64,000 bases of DNA from Bacillota bacterium. GTDB lineage: Bacteria > Bacillota > Clostridia > Lachnospirales > Lachnospiraceae. Both the position numbers and the translations under genes were made by a program. Positions 51,352 through 59,706 of this stretch are shown piece after piece (position 1 is the stretch's first letter; the number at the start of each line of letters is the position of its first letter). The DNA is taken from positions 35,549 through 99,548 of the forward strand of contig JAEZTJ010000016.1 of assembly GCA_023421505.1 (NCBI GenBank), read 5' to 3'. The notes below the pieces were generated by a model. That model searched no databases and was not told where the DNA came from. It was given only the letters and a program-made list of their open reading frames with translations.

Positions 51352-53226
51352 TTATATTTCCATGATTGCATGAAACGCACAGCTATTAATGCAAGCCCCG
51401 CATTTGATACATTTTGACTGATCTATTATAAACGGTTCTTTTACTTTACCCGATATTGCATTTACCGGACAGGATCTAGAGCACTTTGTGCAGCCTTTAC
51501 ATAATGCCGGATCAATAGTAATTTTCTTTAGCTTCTGGCAATTACCGGTTGGACAGCGTTTTTCATAAATATGTGCTTCATATTCCTCACGAAAATGCTT
51601 AATTGTACTTACTACCGGATAAGGAGCGGATTTTCCAAGTCCGCATAGGGCTGTTGCGGATATAGTATCTGCAAGCTCAAGTAACAAATCTATGTCACCG
51701 TCTTCCCCTTTCCCCTCAACGATACGTTCTAGTATCGCAAGCATTCTTTTCGTCCCCTCACGGCAGGGTACACATTTGCCGCAGGATTCATTTTGAGTAA
51801 AATTCATAAAGAAGCGGGCAACTTCGACCATACAAGTATTCTCATCCATAACTACTAGTCCACCGGACCCAATCATTGCACCGGCTTTTTTTAAGGAATC
51901 AAAGTCTAAAGGCAAATCTAAATCCTCTTTCGTGAGGCAGCCACCGGAAGGCCCGCCAATCTGCACCGCCTTAAATTCCTTACCGTCACGCATACCGCCG
52001 CCAATATCAAAAATCACTTCTCTTAATGTTGTTCCCATAGGTACTTCAATAAGCCCGGTATTCTCTATATTACCGGTAAGCGCAAAGGCTTTCGTACCGG
52101 GACTGTTCTCCGGTCCAATATTCTTGTACCAGGCAGCTCCGTTCATAATAATTAGCGGAACATTCGCATAGGTCTCAACATTATTCAGTACGGTGGGTTT
52201 ATCAAAAAGTCCCTGTTCTACCGTTCTTGGAGGCTTTACTCTTGGCATACCGCGTTTTCCTTCGATAGAGGCAGTTAACGCACTTCCCTCACCGCATACA
52301 AAGGCTCCCGCGCCGCGGTTAATATGTATATCAAATCGAAAATCGGTTCCTAAAATATGCTCTCCTAGTAGACCATACTCCTTCGCCTGTTCAATTGCCC
52401 TCTTAAGTCTGCTGACTGCCATCGGATACTCTGCACGTACATAGATATAGGCCTCTGACGCTCCACAGGCAAGACCTGCTATCATCATACCCTCCAGCAT
52501 TCTATGCGGATCACCCTCCATAATACTGCGATCCATAAATGCTCCCGGGTCACCCTCGTCACCATTACATACTACATACTTCATTGGTTCTTTCTGTCTT
52601 TTCACCTGAGACCACTTGCGTCCTGCCGGGAAACCGCCGCCCCCTCTGCCTCGCAGACTGGATTCGGTGATTTCATTGATAATCTCATCAGCTGACATAT
52701 CAAAAAGCGCTTTTTCAAAAGCAGTATATCCTCCAATTCCAAAATACTCATTAATAGAGGTGGCATCTATATGTCCGCAGTGATCCAGTACCAGACGGGT
52801 TTGCTTTTTATAAAAAGGAATATCCTCCTGCTTTTTATGAACCGTTCCGTTTTTCTGATAGGCAAGCCTTTCGATATGCTCCCCTGCAATAATTGTTTTA
52901 TTAATTATCTCTTCGCAATCAGAGAGCTTCACCCTAGTATACAGCCATCCCTGCGGTTCAATCCTAACAAGTGGCCCCATTTCACAAAAGCCATGACAGC
53001 CGCTTTTCTTCATACCAACTGATGCCTCATGCGGTTCTTCTTCAAGCTCTACGGTACAGGGTACGTTATGGTATTTCATTAATTCGGTGAGTTTATCGAA
53101 AATATCAAGTGCTCCGCTTGATACACAGCCTGTTCCTGCACATACCAGAATTTTCTTAGTCTGGCTGTCAAGTGCTTTCGCATATTTTAAACGTATTTGA
53201 ATTAAATCTTCTCGCGTTTTTAGCAT
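51352..53226 (-). CDS. hydB: HydB, NuoF-like flavin/Fe-S subunit of the hydrogenase
   Basis: A 624-residue subunit. Residues ~1-120 are a thioredoxin-like [2Fe-2S] domain (CAGTGCVSSG and SGCHGFCEMGP). The NuoF core has the NADH/FMN loops SLRGRGGGGFPAGRKWSQVK and CNGDEGDPGAFMDRSIMEGD, then the [4Fe-4S] motif ESCGKCVPCREGTKRM. The C-terminus adds two ferredoxin-type clusters (CKGCTKCSRSCPVNAI and CIKCGACINSCAFHAI). This is the pattern of the bifurcating HydB subunit. It overlaps the hydC stop and is followed by hydA. Confidence 0.93.
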   Translation of the reverse strand: MLKTREDLIQIRLKYAKALDSQTKKILVCAGTGCVSSGALDIFDKLTELMKYHNVPCTVELEEEPHEASVGMKKSGCHGFCEMGPLVRIEPQGWLYTRVKLSDCEEIINKTIIAGEHIERLAYQKNGTVHKKQEDIPFYKKQTRLVLDHCGHIDATSINEYFGIGGYTAFEKALFDMSADEIINEITESSLRGRGGGGFPAGRKWSQVKRQKEPMKYVVCNGDEGDPGAFMDRSIMEGDPHRMLEGMMIAGLACGASEAYIYVRAEYPMAVSRLKRAIEQAKEYGLLGEHILGTDFRFDIHINRGAGAFVCGEGSALTASIEGKRGMPRVKPPRTVEQGLFDKPTVLNNVETYANVPLIIMNGAAWYKNIGPENSPGTKAFALTGNIENTGLIEVPMGTTLREVIFDIGGGMRDGKEFKAVQIGGPSGGCLTKEDLDLPLDFDSLKKAGAMIGSGGLVVMDENTCMVEVARFFMNFTQNESCGKCVPCREGTKRMLAILERIVEGKGEDGDIDLLLELADTISATALCGLGKSAPYPVVSTIKHFREEYEAHIYEKRCPTGNCQKLKKITIDPALCKGCTKCSRSCPVNAISGKVKEPFIIDQSKCIKCGACINSCAFHAIMEI

Positions 53227-53702
53227 TACAATTCCTCCCTTAATTCATTTAAGAGTTCAGAGGTTTTTTCCGGTGTCATCGCTGGATAAACCTTGTCATT
53301 AACAGTAATAACCGGTGCAAGTCCGCAAGCGCCTAAGCAGGATACTGTCTCAACGGTAAAGCCCAGATCATCTGTAGTTGCTTTTTTACTAGAAAGCCCC
53401 AATTCTTTATACAATCTTTCCAGTATCGGAATGGACTTTCTGACATGACATGCCGTACCATCGCATACCTTAATTACATATTTTCCCTTAGGCTCTAATG
53501 AAAAATTTTCATAAAAGGTTGCTGTACTGTAAATTCTTGCTTCACTGATCCCTATTTTTTTGGATAAGTAGGGAAATATCTCTCTCGGTAGATAGCGGTA
53601 GTGTTCCTGAATGCCTTGCAGTATTGCTATAATCGCACTTTGCTTACATCCTATCTCATTCATAATTTCATCCACTACTTTGAAATCAAATGCTTCGTTC
53701 AT
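53226..53702 (-). CDS. hydC: HydC, NuoE-like [2Fe-2S] subunit of the hydrogenase
   Basis: A 158-residue NuoE family protein. The four Cys ligands are seen in VCDGTACHVRK and TVSCLGACGLAPV. It is the first structural gene after rex. In HydABC enzymes this subunit carries electrons between HydB and others. The start at 53702 is preceded by AGAGGT. Confidence 0.92.
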   Translation of the reverse strand: MNEAFDFKVVDEIMNEIGCKQSAIIAILQGIQEHYRYLPREIFPYLSKKIGISEARIYSTATFYENFSLEPKGKYVIKVCDGTACHVRKSIPILERLYKELGLSSKKATTDDLGFTVETVSCLGACGLAPVITVNDKVYPAMTPEKTSELLNELREEL

Positions 53703-53732
53703 AATTTACCTCTTTTCTATGCTACTTTATGG

Positions 53733-54371
53733 CTATTCTGTTTGATTCCTTTCAGCCAAATGGTTAGAAAGAATTGCAAGCGAACTTGCCATATTCTCAT
53801 TCTGTACCAGCACCTTCTCCGGTACGCGCAAAATAACTGGTGTAAAATTCCATATTGCAATTACTCCGCTTTTCACCATCTGGTCGCAAACGGGCTGTGC
53901 CTGTGCGGCATTCACAGTGATTACCCCCATCTTGATCTTCATTCTACAGCATATTTCTTCAAGCTTTGAAAGCGGCAGTACCTGCTTTTTATAGATTGTT
54001 GTTCCAACCATTTCATCCTCCGTATCAAAAGCTGCAACAATATCAATACCATATTCTAAAAAACCTTCGTATACAAATAATGAACGTCCCAGATTTCCTA
54101 CTCCAACAAGTACAGCATGATTGATGTTGTCGTATCCAAGGCAGTGTTCTATGTTTGTTATTAAATCCTTTACATCAAAACCAATTTTCGGCCGACCGCC
54201 ACGACCTAACATTGCGAGGTCTTTTCTCACCTGAACGTCATTAAGCCGAAGCTCCTCTGCAATCGTTGCAGCAGATATATTCGCCGGACTGCCTAACGGA
54301 AGAGCTCTAAGATAATTAAGATATAAAGGCATTCGCTGTAATGTCTGCCTAGATATTGGTTTTGGCTGCAT
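53733..54371 (-). CDS. rex: Redox-sensing repressor Rex (first copy)
   Basis: A 212-residue Rex protein. A winged helix (LRLNDVQVRKDLAMLGRGGR) is followed by a Rossmann NAD(H)-binding domain with VGVGNLGRSL and AAFDTEDEMVG. Rex senses NADH/NAD+ and represses fermentation and hydrogenase genes in Firmicutes. It is the first gene of the hydC-B-A run, so it probably controls its own operon. SD AAGGAGAC precedes the ATG. Its upstream spacer is almost entirely the hairpin repeat at 54399-54552. Confidence 0.93.
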   Translation of the reverse strand: MQPKPISRQTLQRMPLYLNYLRALPLGSPANISAATIAEELRLNDVQVRKDLAMLGRGGRPKIGFDVKDLITNIEHCLGYDNINHAVLVGVGNLGRSLFVYEGFLEYGIDIVAAFDTEDEMVGTTIYKKQVLPLSKLEEICCRMKIKMGVITVNAAQAQPVCDQMVKSGVIAIWNFTPVILRVPEKVLVQNENMASSLAILSNHLAERNQTE

Positions 54372-54390
54372 CGATTAGTCTCCTTACTTT

Positions 54391-54560
54391 ATGATATATC
54401 ATAGGTAATTGCGAAACCATTCAGTTTACTCGATTGTATACACCATAGATACATATTTCTCCGCTTCAACGCTTACAAGCTTAACTTCCGCTTCGGAATA
54501 GTATATATGGTGTATACTAACTTAGATTTAATGAGTTTCGCAATTTTCTAACATGATATA
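54391..54560. repeat. Full copy B of the ~150 bp hairpin (MITE-like) repeat, inside the nfnB 3' end
   Basis: The body at 54399-54552 has arms AGGTAATTGCGAAAC and GTTTCGCAATTTTCT, inner arms GTATACACCA / TGGTGTATAC, and a tip with CCGCTTCAACGC and CTTCCGCTTCGG, closely matching copy A. ATGATATA flanks it on both sides (54391-54398 and 54553-54560). The right part overlaps the last eight codons of nfnB and provides its stop. Confidence 0.8.
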
Positions 54561-55934
54561 ATCATCGATTGCGGCTGCAGCAGCTTTACCTGCTCCCATA
54601 GCAAGGATAACCGTCGCTGCTCCTGTTACCGCATCGCCACCGGCATAAACCCCTTTTCTTGAGGTTAAGCCCGTTGCTTCTTCGGCGATAATACCACCCC
54701 ATTTTTGGGTTGCAAGCCCCTGCGTGGTATCCTTGATGAGTGGATTGGGAGATGTCCCGATGGACATTATCACGCAGTCAGCTTCTACTCGAAATTCACT
54801 TCCCTGTACAGGTATAGGCGTTTGTCTGCCGGAAGCATCCGGCTCGCCAAGCATCATTTCCTCACAAATAATGTGCTTAACCCAGCCGTCTTCTGTACTG
54901 TTTATTTCTAATGGATTCGTAAGAAACAGAAATTCAATTCCCTCTTCCTTAGCATGCTCTACTTCCTCTAGGCGGGCAGGCAGCTCCTTTTCTGTTCTAC
55001 GATAGATAATTTTCACCTCTGCTCCTAGACGCTTTGCGCATCTGGCAGCATCCATCGCAACATTTCCTCCGCCAACAACCGCAACCTTAGTTCCCCTTTG
55101 AATAGGCGTTGCACCATTGTCTTTATAGGCTTTCATTAGATTTATTCTCGTTAAGAATTCATTAGCGGAGTATACACCCTTTAGGTTCTCACCCTTTATA
55201 TTCATAAATCTGGGAAGTCCTGCACCGGAACCGATAAATACTACCTCATAGCCATAATCCTGCATAAGCTCATCAATGGATATTGTTTTTCCGATGACCA
55301 TATTCGTCTGTATATCTACTCCAAGCTCCTTTAGGGTATTTATTTCCTTTTGTACAATAGCCTTCGGCAATCTGAATTCCGGAATTCCGTATACCAGAAC
55401 ACCGCCCGCTAAGTGCAACGCTTCAAAAACAGTAACCTCATAGCCTTTTTTTGCAAGATCACCGGCACAGGCAAGCCCAGACGGACCTGACCCGATTACT
55501 GCCACCTTATGACCATTGGCTTTAACCTTTATTACTTTCTCTGTACTGTTTGCATTATGATAATCTGCTACAAAGCGTTCCAGTCTTCCAATAGCGACCG
55601 GTTCCCCCTTGATACCGCGAACACATTTTTCTTCACACTGTGTCTCCTGGGGACAGACTCTTCCGCATACAGCCGGTAAAGAACTGGCGCGGGTTATCAT
55701 CTGATAGGCTGCTTCAAATTCTCCTGCCGCTACTTCCTTTATAAACTCCGGTATATCGATCTGAACCGGGCAACCGGTTACGCAAAGTTTATTTTTACAG
55801 TTTAAGCAGCGTTTTGCTTCATCAATTGCCTGCTCTTTTGTATATCCTAAGGTAACCTCCAGAAAATTCTTGTTTCTTAGCTCTGCTTTTTGCGTTGGCA
55901 TTTCATTTTTTAAAAGAGACATATTTGCTGCCAT
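54528..55934 (-). CDS. nfnB: NfnB / NADPH-dependent glutamate synthase small-subunit-like protein
   Basis: A 468-residue flavoprotein of the GltD-type family. Its N-terminal Fe-S domain has CLNCKNKLCVTGCPVQI and CGRCPQ-type Cys (SLPAVCGRVCPQETQCEEKC). FAD (VAVIGSGPSGLACAGDL) and NADPH (VAVVGGGNVAMDAARCAKRL) Rossmann motifs follow. With the adjacent nfnA this forms an Nfn-type transhydrogenase (NADH, NADPH, ferredoxin) rather than glutamate synthase. The last residues MLENCETH come from a MITE-like repeat that inserted at the 3' end, so the original C-terminus was different. GGAGGTAAAAC precedes the ATG. Confidence 0.9.
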   Translation of the reverse strand: MAANMSLLKNEMPTQKAELRNKNFLEVTLGYTKEQAIDEAKRCLNCKNKLCVTGCPVQIDIPEFIKEVAAGEFEAAYQMITRASSLPAVCGRVCPQETQCEEKCVRGIKGEPVAIGRLERFVADYHNANSTEKVIKVKANGHKVAVIGSGPSGLACAGDLAKKGYEVTVFEALHLAGGVLVYGIPEFRLPKAIVQKEINTLKELGVDIQTNMVIGKTISIDELMQDYGYEVVFIGSGAGLPRFMNIKGENLKGVYSANEFLTRINLMKAYKDNGATPIQRGTKVAVVGGGNVAMDAARCAKRLGAEVKIIYRRTEKELPARLEEVEHAKEEGIEFLFLTNPLEINSTEDGWVKHIICEEMMLGEPDASGRQTPIPVQGSEFRVEADCVIMSIGTSPNPLIKDTTQGLATQKWGGIIAEEATGLTSRKGVYAGGDAVTGAATVILAMGAGKAAAAAIDDYIMLENCETH

Positions 55935-56013
55935 GTTTTACCTCCATTACACTGTCTATTGCTTGAAACATAATATCCAAGCTTCTATCTTTTCAGTAAC
56001 TCATTGATTATTC

Positions 56014-56850
56014 CTATAATGATTGATAAAGCCTGCATACCTCTTCATGTGCTTTTTTTTCAAACGGCCTATACATGGCAGAGCGTGCTATCGCTTCATC
56101 AAAATCTATTTCATGTGCATCGAATTCAGGGCCGTCTACACAGGCAAATTTTGTCTTGCCACCAACACTGAGCCTGCAGCCTCCACACATTCCCGTTCCA
56201 TCAATCATAATCGGATTCATACTTGCTATCGTTTTTATGCTATATTCCTTCGTTAATTTACTTACGAATTTCATCATGATAAGCGGCCCAATTGTAATTA
56301 CCTCATCATACTGCACTCCGCTATCAATCAGCTTTTTTAATGCGTCTGTTACAAGACCTTTTTCACCGCAGCTGCCGTCATCTGACATAAGAAGCATTTT
56401 AGTGCTGTTTGCTTTAAACTCCTCTTCAAGAATAACCAGTTCCTTGCTACGAAAGCCTATGATTGCATGCACTTCGCTGCCCTGTTCATGAAGCTTCTTC
56501 ACAACAGGATAGGCAATGGCACATCCTACGCCGCCACCGACAACTGCTACCTTTTTCTTTCCTTCAGTATCCGTTGCACGTCCTAAAGGACCAACAAAAT
56601 CTTTAAGGCATTCGCCTTCCTCCATATGATTAAGAACCTCTGTCGTAGCTCCTACTATCTGAAAGATAATCGTCACTGTTCCGCGTTCGCGGTCAAAATC
56701 AGCGATTGTAAGTGGAACACGCTCACCATTCTCATCGGTACGTAAAATAATAAACTGACCCGGTTCTGCCTTTTTAGCAATCAAGGGTGCTTCAATTTCC
56801 ATTAAGGTTACCGTTGGATTTAATAATTTTTTTCTCAAAATCTTATACAT
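56014..56850 (-). CDS. nfnA: NfnA / ferredoxin-NADP reductase-type subunit
   Basis: A 278-residue subunit with FAD-binding and NAD-binding domains of the ferredoxin-NADP reductase type (EPGQFIILRTDENGERVPLT and KKVAVVGGGVGCAIAYPV), and a C-terminal [2Fe-2S] Cys set (GMCGGCRLSVGGKTKFACVD). The start at 56850 lies after GAGGG. It is encoded just upstream of nfnB, as in NfnAB operons. The complex couples NADH and NADPH to reduced ferredoxin, linking with the hydrogenase. An electron-bifurcating role is known for characterised Nfn enzymes and is inferred here. Confidence 0.9.
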   Translation of the reverse strand: MYKILRKKLLNPTVTLMEIEAPLIAKKAEPGQFIILRTDENGERVPLTIADFDRERGTVTIIFQIVGATTEVLNHMEEGECLKDFVGPLGRATDTEGKKKVAVVGGGVGCAIAYPVVKKLHEQGSEVHAIIGFRSKELVILEEEFKANSTKMLLMSDDGSCGEKGLVTDALKKLIDSGVQYDEVITIGPLIMMKFVSKLTKEYSIKTIASMNPIMIDGTGMCGGCRLSVGGKTKFACVDGPEFDAHEIDFDEAIARSAMYRPFEKKAHEEVCRLYQSL

Positions 56851-56901
56851 AATTTCCCTCATTTCTATCTGCAGGATAAACCATACTTTTTTCAGAAAAA
56901 T

Positions 56902-56927
56902 GGCTGCGGCTTAAATAAGCTGCAGCC
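56902..56927 (-). terminator. Terminator after the second alcohol dehydrogenase
   Basis: GGCTGCGGCTT / AAGCTGCAGCC with a 4 nt loop (TTTA side). On the minus strand ATTTTTC follows. It separates the alcohol dehydrogenase from nfnA. Confidence 0.8.
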
Positions 56928-56984
56928 TTTATATATTCAAATCTATAACATTTTTTGCGTTGGCGACACATGAAAGGTTATGGA

Positions 56985-58160
56985 TTAGAAATCAACTTCA
57001 GTATCAAAGTAGCAGCAGCTAAGCAGCTTTTCCATCTCTGCCGGAGTAATGGATCTCGGATTAGATCCTGTACATGCATCACCGACCGCAAGCTCTGCTA
57101 CCTTTGGAAGCTTCTCTAGGAATTCTTTTTCCTCTACCATACCCCCCTCATAATCCTTAATACAGGAAGGTATATCAAGTGCTTTATTCATTTCGTTAAG
57201 ATGCTTAATCAAGGCGTCAGCAGTGGGTTCCAGTCCAAGAAAGGCCGCTATTTCACCATATCTTTTTGCTGCTGTTAACTCTTTTGAATTATATTTAATT
57301 ACCTTCGGCAGATACATTGCATTTGCACAGCCATGTACAATATGTCCACCGCTATATGCTGCACCTGTTTTATGAGCCATGGAGTGAACGATACCAAGTA
57401 ATGCATTAGAAAACGCCATTCCGGCCAGGCATTGTGCATTGTGCATCTTAGCACGGGCTTCCATATCTCCGTGGTAGGATTTTACCAAATATTCACTTAC
57501 CATCTTAATTGCATGAAGGGCGAGCGGATCAGTATAGTCACAGTTTAAAGTGGAAACATAGGCTTCTACCGCATGGGTCATCGCATCCATACCGGTGTGA
57601 GCCGTCAACTTCTTCGGCATCGTCTCCGCTAACTCAGGATCGACAATTGCTACATCAGGAGTAATATTAAAATCTGCAAGCGGATATTTAACCCCTTTTT
57701 CGTAATCAGTAATTACAGAAAAGGCAGTAACCTCAGTTGCTGTACCGGAAGTCGAAGGGATTGCACAGAACTTTGCTTTGGTACGAAGGGTCGGAAAATT
57801 AAAAGGTATGCATAGGTCTTCAAAGGTTGTTTCAGGGTATTCGTAAAAAGCCCACATAGCCTTCGCAGCATCAATGGGTGAACCGCCACCGATGGAAATA
57901 ATCCAATCCGGTTCAAATTCACGCATCGCTTGCGCACCCTTCATTACAGTCTCGACAGATGGATCCGGTTCTACACCTTCAAATAGCTGAACCTTCATTC
58001 CTGCTTCTGTTAAGTAGCTTACAACCTTATCGAGGAAGCCAAATTTCTTCATACTACCGCCACCGACAACGACAATTGCCTTTGTTCCCTTTAAAGTCTT
58101 AAGTGCATCGAGGGAACCTTTTCCATGATAAAGATCTCTTGGTAATGTAAATCTTGCCAT
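56985..58160 (-). CDS. Iron-containing alcohol dehydrogenase (ethanol/butanol type)
   Basis: A 391-residue group III alcohol dehydrogenase. GGGSPIDAAKAMWAFYEYPE, IPSTSGTATEVTAFSVITDY, the metal region GMDAMTHAVEAYVS and the His region IVHSMAHKTGAAYSGGHIVH are all visible. MARFTLPRDLYHGKGSL is the true start at ATG 58160, after GGAGGATAAT; the longer frame to 58205 is encoded by the repeat element R1 and rejected. The likely role is aldehyde reduction to alcohol to reoxidise NADH in fermentation. A candidate Rex site lies about 320 bp upstream. Confidence 0.92.
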   Translation of the reverse strand: MARFTLPRDLYHGKGSLDALKTLKGTKAIVVVGGGSMKKFGFLDKVVSYLTEAGMKVQLFEGVEPDPSVETVMKGAQAMREFEPDWIISIGGGSPIDAAKAMWAFYEYPETTFEDLCIPFNFPTLRTKAKFCAIPSTSGTATEVTAFSVITDYEKGVKYPLADFNITPDVAIVDPELAETMPKKLTAHTGMDAMTHAVEAYVSTLNCDYTDPLALHAIKMVSEYLVKSYHGDMEARAKMHNAQCLAGMAFSNALLGIVHSMAHKTGAAYSGGHIVHGCANAMYLPKVIKYNSKELTAAKRYGEIAAFLGLEPTADALIKHLNEMNKALDIPSCIKDYEGGMVEEKEFLEKLPKVAELAVGDACTGSNPRSITPAEMEKLLSCCYFDTEVDF

Positions 58161-58162
58161 AT

Positions 58163-58249
58163 TATCCTCCTTTGCTGCCAAAACCTGCGAATTTGGGCAG
58201 CACACAAATTTGCTGATTGAAAAATCTTTGATTTTTCAACCTATCCTCC
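58163..58249 (-). repeat. SD-targeting hairpin element R1, copy c, with 8 bp duplication
   Basis: The body at 58171-58241 is 71 bp, the same length as copy a. It differs from it at few positions. The 8 bp GGAGGATA (minus strand) occurs on both sides, at 58242-58249 and 58163-58170. The inner copy is the SD of the alcohol dehydrogenase. This duplication differs from that of copy a (GGAGGTTA), so the flanks are not part of the element. Confidence 0.8.
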
Positions 58250-58340
58250 ATCTGCCGCTTATGCGGCATTCAAATACTGAGCGAAAAGCACGCTTGGTGC
58301 TTTTTGCCGGTTGAAAAATGTACTTCTTTTCAACCTAACA
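58250..58340 (-). repeat. R1-like variant module with R2 hairpin
   Basis: On the minus strand it starts GGTTGAAAAG and forms the hairpin TTGAAAAG / TTTTTCAA. CGGCAAAAAGCACC, then GCGTGCTTTTCGC, then the R2 hairpin TGCCGC / GCGGCA (58253-58268) follow, and it ends at ATGGAGG. The order (A/T hairpin, CGGCAAA, GC-rich end, SD) is that of R1, but the middle is different. Confidence 0.5.
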
Positions 58341-58343
58341 TAA

Positions 58344-58366
58344 CATGCCTGCCCTTTGAATTAGTT
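58344..58366. repeat. 23 bp intergenic repeat, copy 2
   Basis: Identical over 23 bp to 35377-35399. Here it lies directly beside a strong hairpin (58369-58405). Confidence 0.6.
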
Positions 58367-58368
58367 AG

Positions 58369-58405
58369 TGCCAAGTGTGCTTGCACACTTTGGTAACGCA
58401 GGCAC
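58369..58405. other. Strong hairpin in the alcohol dehydrogenase leader
   Basis: GTGCC ... GGCAC enclose CAAGTGTGC / GCACACTTTG. No U-tract follows on either strand. Confidence 0.55.
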
Positions 58406-58478
58406 AAGCTTTGACCACTATGTATGTTTCATCAACTTTTGAAATTAAATCCTGTAAAAGTATCTTTTGTTTATCGGA

Positions 58479-58496
58479 TTGTCTATATTTTAACAA
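58479..58496. promoter_or_regulatory. Candidate Rex operator
   Basis: TTGTCTATATTTTAACAA matches the Firmicute Rex consensus TTGTTAA-N4-TTAACAA at 12 of 14 specified positions. It lies upstream of an alcohol dehydrogenase, a usual Rex target, and the window carries two rex genes. Confidence 0.5.
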
Positions 58497-58525
58497 TGTT
58501 TTAATTGAATGTGAAATGCATAAAA

Positions 58526-58555
58526 ATTATATCGATATTCTATTATCGATATAAT
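58526..58555. promoter_or_regulatory. Palindrome pair ATTATATCGATA-N6-TATCGATATAAT
   Basis: A perfect 12 bp inverted repeat with a 6 bp centre, each arm itself containing the palindrome TATCGATA. It is in the alcohol dehydrogenase upstream region. Regulator unknown. Confidence 0.45.
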
Positions 58556-58744
58556 GCATTCTGAAAACATTTCCATAAGGAATATATTATTCTCGATTGA
58601 TTTTATCCGCTTGCTTTTGCCGTTTTACCATAAAATCAGCTTTCTTTCGCTAAAGTTGTTATTAATCAAACTTTTGTTTTTATCAAATATCAATTTGTCT
58701 ATGATTTTCTGATTTCCTACTTTTTACATTATTCTCTAATCGTT

Positions 58745-58768
58745 ATATCGATATCGGAATATCGATAT
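58745..58768. promoter_or_regulatory. Tandem ATATCGATAT palindromes
   Basis: Two perfect 10 bp palindromes (58745-58754 and 58759-58768) are separated by 4 bp. They match the arms at 58526-58555. Confidence 0.45.
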
Positions 58769-58884
58769 TCAATTACTTATATATCAAAACAAGATTAATC
58801 AATAATTATTTACTATTTTCGACTAAATGAAAAGACTATACTTAACTTATTCCCCTACCGAGTGAGTTGCGAGCAGGCATAAAA

Positions 58885-58921
58885 ATGCCGTATGTTAGTT
58901 GCTTTGACTAACATACGGCAT
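58885..58921 (-). terminator. Rho-independent terminator after the Fe-S protein gene
   Basis: A perfect 15 bp stem (ATGCCGTATGTTAGT / ACTAACATACGGCAT) has a 7 nt loop. TTTTTAT follows on the minus strand. It lies 14 bp after the 58935 stop. Confidence 0.9.
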
Positions 58922-58934
58922 AGGAATTAAATAT

Positions 58935-59624
58935 TTATCTTCTCATTACTTGGTTTTCTGACCCTAAACAGAACGGGCAGATATCTCTGCATTTATGACA
59001 TTTGATCTTCCAGTCTCCGCCGCTCTCACTTCCAAAGGCGTAATCCCAGCATTTTGTCTGTTCCATACCGGGTTCTCCCAACGCCTGAACCGGACAAATC
59101 TCAACACATAGATTACAATCGTTACAGAAGGCATGCTCATTAATCTTATCCGGCTCTAACTCTAGTTCCGTAAGAATAACGCTGATCCAAACCATATTTC
59201 CATACTCCGGTGTGATTAAAAGTGTATTTTTTCCGATCTCACCTAATCCTGCCGCTTCAGCAGCATGCTTTGCTGATATAATATTACGCCATCTCTGCGT
59301 TCCACTGTCATATTCTGTAGGCCCAATCGTTCCAGTCGGGACTGCAATAATTCCTTCCTTTTCTAAATCAACACAAAACTGAACCGCCATTTTATCCATT
59401 CGGTCAGAAAGAATATTCCTTACAATGGTATATGGTACCGTTGTATTACAAGCCAATGTTCCGGCAAGAAATCGATTAATAAAAACTATAACCGATTTAC
59501 AGGACGGCAAAACATCTCTGGGATGAAAGCCCTCCGGTGCAGCGTCAAAGCTGTTAACACTTGCTATCTTACATAGATCAGCCCCCAGCTGAAACAATCG
59601 ATTTTTAACCTCATTTGAATCCAT
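58935..59624 (-). CDS. Epoxyqueuosine reductase-like [4Fe-4S] protein (short)
   Basis: A 229-residue protein. The C-terminal Cys sets CNDCNLCVEICPVQAL and CHKCRDICPFCLG give two [4Fe-4S] clusters in the QueG-type arrangement, and AAGLGEIGKNTLLITPEYGN is the common motif before them. It is shorter than cobalamin-dependent QueG (~370 residues), so it may be a related reductase of unknown substrate. The ATG at 59624 follows GGGGATAAAT. The longer frame to 59747 is encoded by repeat element R3 and rejected. Confidence 0.82.
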   Translation of the reverse strand: MDSNEVKNRLFQLGADLCKIASVNSFDAAPEGFHPRDVLPSCKSVIVFINRFLAGTLACNTTVPYTIVRNILSDRMDKMAVQFCVDLEKEGIIAVPTGTIGPTEYDSGTQRWRNIISAKHAAEAAGLGEIGKNTLLITPEYGNMVWISVILTELELEPDKINEHAFCNDCNLCVEICPVQALGEPGMEQTKCWDYAFGSESGGDWKIKCHKCRDICPFCLGSENQVMRR

Positions 59625-59630
59625 ATTTAT

Positions 59631-59706
59631 CCCCATTCCTGCGCTGCTTATTTGGCTCGCTTGCGAGACAAAGCGCATCTCCCTCATTTTATAACACTGC
59701 TGCGCC
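59631..59706 (-). repeat. Hairpin element R3, copy b, in front of the Fe-S protein gene
   Basis: CCCCATTCCTGCGCTGCTTA then the palindrome CTCGC-TT-GCGAG (59656-59667) and GACAAAGCGCATCTC match copy a at 39756-39831. The outer arm is changed to CTGCTGCGCC. The gene SD (GGGG, minus strand) is the end of the element, as for gvpN. Confidence 0.7.

Larger units (their letters stand above)
58161..58934 (-). promoter_or_regulatory. Long structured leader and promoter region of the alcohol dehydrogenase
   Basis: About 770 bp without a gene. From the gene outward it contains element R1 copy c, a longer R1-like variant with an R2 hairpin (58250-58340), a 23 bp repeat, a strong GTGTGC hairpin, a Rex-like site, and two paired ATATCGATAT palindromes. 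It ends at the terminator of the convergent unit at 58885-58921. If the promoter is at the Rex-like site, the mRNA leader would be about 300 nt with at least four hairpins. Confidence 0.6.

Noticed and set aside
54528..55934. Glutamate synthase small subunit
   Set aside because: The GltD-like sequence fits, but the neighbouring ferredoxin-NADP reductase-type gene and hydrogenase genes favour NfnB; no large glutamate synthase gene is present.
58161..58205. Fifteen-residue N-terminal extension of the alcohol dehydrogenase
   Set aside because: It is encoded by the R1 element; the ATG at 58160 follows the regenerated SD and gives the family start.
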